From Ornithinimicrobium sp. F0845 (GTDB lineage: Bacteria > Actinomycetota > Actinomycetes > Actinomycetales > Dermatophilaceae), in assembly GCF_023015765.1 (NCBI RefSeq), contig NZ_JALKAL010000006.1:62001-126000 (forward strand): a stretch of 64,000 nt of DNA, in the 5' to 3' direction. Both the position numbers and the translations under genes were made by a program. The notes beneath the pieces are model-generated. The model did no database searches. It was given only the letters and a program-made list of their open reading frames with translations, and had not been told where the DNA came from. Positions 60,277 to 64,000 of the stretch are shown here, one piece after another. Positions within the stretch are counted from its first letter, which is position 1. Each line of letters opens with the position of its first letter.

Positions 60277-61332
60277 ATGACCGAGCCGTCCGCCGACGAC
60301 GGGGTGCCCCTGCGGCGCAACCGGGCGGCCTGGGTGACCCGCCTGCTGCTGCTGGGCGTCGCCGTCGCGGTCGTCGTGGCCCTCGTCCGGGCCTACCGCA
60401 GGGTCGACCTGGACGAGGTGTGGGAGGCCATGGGGCACCTCGAGTGGTGGCACGTCCCCGTCCTCGTCGGCGTGCTCCTCCTCCGGCAGGTGCTCAACGC
60501 GGCCCCGCTGGCGATCTACATCCCCGGGGCCGGCTTCTACCGGGCGACGATCAACGACCTGTCGGCGGCCACGGCGTCCTCGTTCGCCCCACCGCCCAGC
60601 GACATGGTGCTGCGCGTGACGATGTTCCGGTCGTGGGGGTTCGACGTCTCCCGGGCGCTGGCCGCCACGACGATGAACGCGCTGACGATGTTCATCATGC
60701 GCTTCGGCGCGCCGCTGGTCGGATTCCTCCTGCTGCCCTTCCTCGGGGTGCCGCTGGGGTTGCGTGCCCTCGACATCGTGAGCCTGCTCGTCGCAGCTGG
60801 CATCCTCGGCGGCGTGCTCCTGGTGGTCCGCGGGGAGACACAGGCGGCGCAGTTGGGACACCGGGTCGCGGGAGTGGTGCGGAGGCTGCGCAAGGACACC
60901 GACCCCGAGGCCTGGGCAACGACCTTCGCCACCTTCCAGCAGAACATCGCCGACGGCTTCCCCCGACGGTTCCCCCGGGCGCTGCTGGCCACCCTGGCGA
61001 TGATGACCGCCGACCTGCTGCTGCTCACCCTGGCCCTGCGGTTCGTGGGGGTCGGTGCCGCGGAGGCGTCGCTGCTGGTCATCGCGGCCGCCTTCTTCTT
61101 CGCCTACCCGCTGACCCTGTTTCCGATGCAGGGGATCGGGCTGCTGGACGCGGCGATCGTCGCGGCGCTGGTCGAGTCGGCCGGCGCCGCGGTCACCGAG
61201 CCGGCCATCGCGGGTCTGATCATCTGGCGGGTCTTCACGATCGCCGGACCTCTCGCACTGGGGGCCGGCGCGATCGTGGTCTGGCGCGGCTCGACCCGGG
61301 ACGCCCGCCCTCGCAGCACGCCCGCGCACTGA
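60277..61332 (+). CDS. UPF0104/lysylphosphatidylglycerol-synthase-TM-region-like membrane protein
   Basis: 351 residues with seven to eight helices. RLLLLGVAVAVVVALVRAYR opens the protein; LLLRQVLNAAPLAIYIPG, SSFAPPPSDMVLRVTMFRSW and FAYPLTLFPMQGIGLLDAAI (with P-x-x-G-I-G) are the family's conserved positions. Members act as flippases or carry lipids, or are of unknown function. It has no MprF catalytic domain. The C-terminal tail is basic. It begins 19 bases after the LLM gene with a poor SD, so it may be read from the same message. Confidence 0.78.
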   Translation: MTEPSADDGVPLRRNRAAWVTRLLLLGVAVAVVVALVRAYRRVDLDEVWEAMGHLEWWHVPVLVGVLLLRQVLNAAPLAIYIPGAGFYRATINDLSAATASSFAPPPSDMVLRVTMFRSWGFDVSRALAATTMNALTMFIMRFGAPLVGFLLLPFLGVPLGLRALDIVSLLVAAGILGGVLLVVRGETQAAQLGHRVAGVVRRLRKDTDPEAWATTFATFQQNIADGFPRRFPRALLATLAMMTADLLLLTLALRFVGVGAAEASLLVIAAAFFFAYPLTLFPMQGIGLLDAAIVAALVESAGAAVTEPAIAGLIIWRVFTIAGPLALGAGAIVVWRGSTRDARPRSTPAH

Positions 61333-61423
61333 CATCCCGCCCCCGCAGCACGCCCGCTGACGCCCTCCGGTGGGGAACGAGCCGCCCGTCACGGGGCCAG
61401 ACCCCCGTGCCACGATGACTGTC

Positions 61424-62524
61424 ATGAGAGCAGTGGTCTGGAACGGTCCCGGCACACCGATGACGGTGGAGGAGGTGCCCGTTCCCCGCCCGCTCGCCGG
61501 TGAGGCGCTGGTGCGGGTCGCCGCGACCGGTGTCTGCCACACCGACCTGCACGTGATCAAGGGCGAGGTCGCCTTCCCCGCTCCGGGCGTGCTCGGGCAC
61601 GAGATCTCCGGTCACGTCGAGACGCTCGGGGACGGGGTGACGGGCCTCGCGGTGGGGGACCGGGTCGTCGGCGCGTTCATAATGCCGTGCGGCACCTGCC
61701 GCCAGTGTGCGGCCGGACGGGACGACATGTGCGAGCCGTTCTTCGAGCAGAACCGCCTGCGCGGCAACCTGTTCGACGGCACCTCCCGGCTGGCCCGGGC
61801 GGACGGGTCCCGGCTGTCGATGTACTCCATGGGAGGGTTCGCGGAGTATGCCGTGGTGCCGGTCACCGGTCTCACCCGCCTGCCCGAGGGGTTGCCGCTG
61901 GAGGAGTCGGCGGTGCTCGGCTGCGCCGCGTTCACCGCCTACGGTGCGGTGTCCCGGGCGGGGGCCGACCTGTCGGGCCGGTCTGTCGCGGTGGTGGCCG
62001 TGGGCGGGGTGGGGTCAAGCGTCCTGCAGTTCGCCAGGCACCTGGGCGCCGACCCGCTGATCGCCGTCGACGTCGACGACGCCAAGCTCGAGGCCGCGCG
62101 GGCGCTCGGTGCCACCGTCACCGTCAACTCGCGCTCCACCGACGCGAGGGAGGCGGTGCTGGAGGCCACCGGCGGGGCGGGCGTGGAGGTCGCGCTCGAG
62201 GTGCTCGGACGCCCCGAGACCGTGGAGCTCGGCCTCTCGCTGCTCCGGGAGGGCGGACAGCTCGTCCTGGTCGGCATCGCCGCCGGGGCCGCGACCGCCG
62301 ACCTGCCCATCACCCAGGTCGTGCGCCGCGGCCTGACCGTCACCGGGTCCTACGGCGCGCGCACCCGCCAGGACCTGCCCGAGGTGGTCCGGCTCGCCGC
62401 CGAAGGGGCCTTCGACGTGCGCCGCGCGGTGACCCGGCGGTTTCCGCTGGAGGAGGCTCCCGCGGCATACGACCTGCTCGACGCGGGAGCGATCCAGGGC
62501 CGCTCGATCGTCACCATGGGCTAG
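61424..62524 (+). CDS. Zinc-dependent alcohol dehydrogenase (MDR family)
   Basis: 366 residues. Catalytic zinc: GVCHTDLHVIKGE and GVLGHEISGHVE; structural zinc: PCGTCRQCAAGRDDMCE (four Cys). NAD binding is VAVVAVGGVGSSVLQFARHL followed by IAVDVDDAKLEAARALGA. Substrate unknown; the pattern is close to class III/arylalcohol-type enzymes. I start at MRAVVW (61424); an ATG three codons upstream is equally possible and neither has a good SD. It ends on CTAG shared with the convergent TetR gene stop. Confidence 0.88.
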   Translation: MRAVVWNGPGTPMTVEEVPVPRPLAGEALVRVAATGVCHTDLHVIKGEVAFPAPGVLGHEISGHVETLGDGVTGLAVGDRVVGAFIMPCGTCRQCAAGRDDMCEPFFEQNRLRGNLFDGTSRLARADGSRLSMYSMGGFAEYAVVPVTGLTRLPEGLPLEESAVLGCAAFTAYGAVSRAGADLSGRSVAVVAVGGVGSSVLQFARHLGADPLIAVDVDDAKLEAARALGATVTVNSRSTDAREAVLEATGGAGVEVALEVLGRPETVELGLSLLREGGQLVLVGIAAGAATADLPITQVVRRGLTVTGSYGARTRQDLPEVVRLAAEGAFDVRRAVTRRFPLEEAPAAYDLLDAGAIQGRSIVTMG

Positions 62525-63105
62525 CGCTGGTCCCGGGGCCGCATCCCCGCCAGGAGGGCCGCGAGCACCCGGTCGGCGTGCTCGTGGGTGACCGGCTCCT
62601 GCGTGACCAGGAACCGGTAGTAGAGGGGCCCGGACCACATGTCCATGGCCAGACTCAGGTCGTAGTCCTCGGCGATCTGCCCCTGGTCGCGGGCAGCCTC
62701 GAGGCGGGCGATGGTCCGCTGCGTCTGGGGACCGATGAAGCGCTCGTTGACCGCCGCCGCGATGTCGGGGTCATGCTGCGCCTCGCCCAGCAGAGCCCGA
62801 TACAGCGGCCCGAAGGGCGGCTTACCCACGAGGTCGATCGCCGCGTGCACCTGGGTGCGCAGGTCGGCCTCGATGTCACCGGTGTCGGGATACTCGAGCG
62901 CTGGGGGATTCGCCGAGAGCACCGCATCCATGAACAGCGCACCCTTGGATGGCCATCTGCGATAGATCGTGTGCTTCCCGACTCCGGCGCGGGCGGCCAC
63001 TGCCTCGATGCTCAGGCGGTTGAAGCCGACCTCGAGCGCCAGGTCCAGGGTCGCCGCTCTGATGACCCCGGTGCGGTCGGGCGGAGTGGGTGAGCGATCG
63101 GTCAT
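62521..63105 (-). CDS. TetR-family repressor, divergent from doxX
   Basis: 194 residues. HTH at about 10-60: AATLDLALEVGFNRLSIEAV, AARAGVGKHTIYRRWPSKGA. The ligand-binding part (YDLSLAMDMWSGPLYYRFLV) follows the TetR_C-type layout. TATAGT ends nine bases before the ATG, so the message is leaderless or nearly so (a GTG two codons upstream is possible). A perfect 14-bp palindrome just upstream of the -10 and a second one 50 bases away suggest that it represses itself and the divergent DoxX-like gene. Confidence 0.87.
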   Translation of the reverse strand: MTDRSPTPPDRTGVIRAATLDLALEVGFNRLSIEAVAARAGVGKHTIYRRWPSKGALFMDAVLSANPPALEYPDTGDIEADLRTQVHAAIDLVGKPPFGPLYRALLGEAQHDPDIAAAVNERFIGPQTQRTIARLEAARDQGQIAEDYDLSLAMDMWSGPLYYRFLVTQEPVTHEHADRVLAALLAGMRPRDQR

Positions 63106-63113
63106 GCCCACGG

Positions 63114-63188
63114 ACTATATCGGCACGGCACGTGCCGTTGCATTTGCGGGGCATCCGGGCTTACCGTGGATGGAACGGCACGTGCCGT
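63114..63188. promoter_or_regulatory. tetR/doxX intergenic region with two identical 14-bp palindromic operators
   Basis: ACGGCACGTGCCGT is perfectly palindromic and occurs at 63125-63138 and 63175-63188, centres exactly 50 bp apart (close to five turns). On the minus strand TATAGT (63114-63119) is a good -10 for tetR, directly beside the first operator. The second operator lies 58 bases before the doxX ATG. Confidence 0.88.
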
Positions 63189-63246
63189 GCCGCTGACGCA
63201 GCGTCTCGTCCGAGACTCGAGACGCCTGATCGAGAGGATTTCCACG

Positions 63247-63594
63247 ATGAGCACCACCGCAACCGTCGTTGTGATCATCGCCGCGGCCTGGGTCGGTTTC
63301 TCGGCCTTCAGCCTGTTCACCCACAAGGCCTACGTGGTCGACAACCTCAGGGACTACGGGGTCCCGGAGAGCTGGTGGCCCTGGCTGGGGACCGCCAAGG
63401 CGCTCGGCGCCGCCGGACTCCTCGTGGGCCTGGCCGTCCCGGCGGTCGGTGTCGCCGCAGCCGCAGGCCTGGTGGTCTACTTCGCCGGTGCCGTCATCAC
63501 GATCGTGCGCGCCGGCACCTACAGCCACATCCCCTTCCCGCTCCTCTACCTCGCACCGGCACTGGCGGCCGGGGTGCTGGTCGGCACCGGGTGA
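63247..63594 (+). CDS. DoxX-like small membrane protein
   Basis: 115 residues with four membrane helices: ATVVVIIAAAWVGFSAFSLF, YGVPESWWPWLGTAKALGAA, GLLVGLAVPAVGVAAAAGLV, FPLLYLAPALAAGVLVGTG. The P-E-S-W-W-P-W-L-G-T-A-K segment is the DoxX-like family's most conserved piece. DoxX-type proteins are linked to thiosulfate/quinone handling or redox stress in other bacteria. The start at MSTTATV is chosen because GAGAGG lies close upstream; an upstream frame runs through the operator. Probably controlled by the divergent TetR. Confidence 0.83.
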   Translation: MSTTATVVVIIAAAWVGFSAFSLFTHKAYVVDNLRDYGVPESWWPWLGTAKALGAAGLLVGLAVPAVGVAAAAGLVVYFAGAVITIVRAGTYSHIPFPLLYLAPALAAGVLVGTG

Positions 63595-63691
63595 CGGCGG
63601 CCGCTTCCCGAGAGCTCCTACAACACCTACGTCCACCCCGGTCGGGCGTGCCCCGCGCGGTCATGTCACCGCCGGATGTCATGGTGAGGAC

Positions 63692-64000
63692 ATGCACCTG
63701 ATCGACGGCACGCCGCGGCTCAGCGCCACGGACCTCACGACGCACCTGGCGTGCGCCCATGCCACGACGCTGGATCTCGAGGCGGCCCGGGGACGGCGCG
63801 AGCGGCCGGAGGCCGGCTTCGATGAGCAGGTGCAGCTCGTCTTCGACAAGGGGCTGGCGCACGAGCGGTCCTACCTGGCCGCGCTGCAGGAGCAGGGGAG
63901 GCAGGTCGTGCACGTCCCGGGCCGCGGGTCCGTCGCCGAGCGCGAGGCGGCCACGGTCGAGGCGATGTATGCCGGGGCGCAGGTGATCTACCAGGCCGCC
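63692..64000 (+). CDS. TM0106-family RecB-like nuclease, 5' part (runs off the right edge)
   Basis: 103 residues visible: TPRLSATDLTTHLACAHATT, LDLEAARGRRERPEAG, VQLVFDKGLAHERSYLAAL and YAGAQVIYQAA. RLSATDL--HLACxH--TLD and the following GxxHE are the opening of TM0106/TIGR03491-type RecB nucleases, which continue with a PD-(D/E)xK core and sometimes a helicase. The rest is outside the window. SD GTGAGG before the ATG. Confidence 0.8.
   Translation, partial: MHLIDGTPRLSATDLTTHLACAHATTLDLEAARGRRERPEAGFDEQVQLVFDKGLAHERSYLAALQEQGRQVVHVPGRGSVAEREAATVEAMYAGAQVIYQAA

Noticed and set aside
57915-60320. 801-codon minus-strand open frame opposite the pyrimidine-catabolism genes
   Set aside because: Antisense to dihydropyrimidinase and the LLM oxidoreductase, both with full motif sets; the product has no recognisable domain.
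1-64000. tRNA, rRNA, integrase or transposase genes marking a mobile island
   Set aside because: No TpsiC-arm-like sequence, rRNA segment, DDE/tyrosine recombinase motif or att-like repeat was found on reading; composition is uniform.

Overview
The window is 64 kb of very GC-rich chromosome. Codon use has G or C at nearly every third position, starts are mixed ATG/GTG/TTG, and several starts look leaderless. ROK and LuxR-LAL regulators, F420-type oxidoreductases, a 10-methyl fatty acid gene pair and cell-wall-binding-2 proteins all point to an actinobacterium. My best guess is the Intrasporangiaceae/Ornithinimicrobium-Serinicoccus group; that is an inference from style, not a match. I see no rRNA, tRNA, CRISPR array, transposase, phage gene or origin.

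Left end (1-12 kb): a partial rraA and an AlkZ-type winged-helix gene, then a four-gene oligopeptide ABC transporter (oppBCDF order). Its binding-protein gene and divergent regulator have been cut down to their 3' ends by an apparent deletion. Next come an MBL-fold hydrolase, a VOC protein, an aminoglycoside-phosphotransferase-like kinase, a decayed vapBC toxin-antitoxin pair, a UDP-glycosyltransferase, lysA, and a frameshifted cell-wall-binding gene.

12.4-20.1 kb is an amino-sugar locus: ROK repressor with its operator, lipoprotein SBP, two permeases, cytoplasmic GH3 N-acetylhexosaminidase, ROK sugar kinase and glucosamine-6-phosphate deaminase. The genes are mostly overlapped or a few bases apart. 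20.2-26.7 kb holds a SRPBCC protein, a NERD-helicase, a RemA/DUF370-like gene, a large LuxR-type STAND regulator, a small conserved protein and a DUF4386 membrane protein.

26.9-36.4 kb is a second carbohydrate locus. It has an RbsA-like ATPase, two RbsC-like permeases and a lipoprotein SBP, followed by two TIM-barrel isomerases and a Gfo/Idh/MocA dehydrogenase, with a divergent ROK regulator and a shared operator. The substrate is probably a polyol or inositol-like compound.

36.4-46.5 kb has a secreted subtilisin with three cell-wall-binding repeats, a tmsB/tmsA-like fatty-acid methylation pair, an unrecognised four-gene envelope module, a deazaflavin-dependent nitroreductase, a small Rho-N-like protein and a DUF6328-like membrane protein. 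46.7-56.5 kb is one gene of 3269 codons: a secreted subtilisin carrying a beta-propeller and five tandem modules of about 1.12 kb.

56.9-60.3 kb encodes reductive pyrimidine catabolism (nitrilase-type ureidopropionase, dihydropyrimidinase, F420-type LLM oxidoreductase). The right end has a flippase-like membrane protein, a zinc alcohol dehydrogenase, a TetR/DoxX divergent pair with two perfect 14-bp palindromes, and the start of a RecB-like nuclease gene.

The most unusual material is repetitive. A 32-bp tandem unit lies in one operon gap and again, inverted, inside the tmsA-like coding sequence. Several gene ends carry short locus-specific units in direct and inverted copies. A short GTATGCC/GGCATAC-type motif is scattered through the whole window. 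All three ABC operons have, or had, a strong stem-loop directly after the SBP gene.
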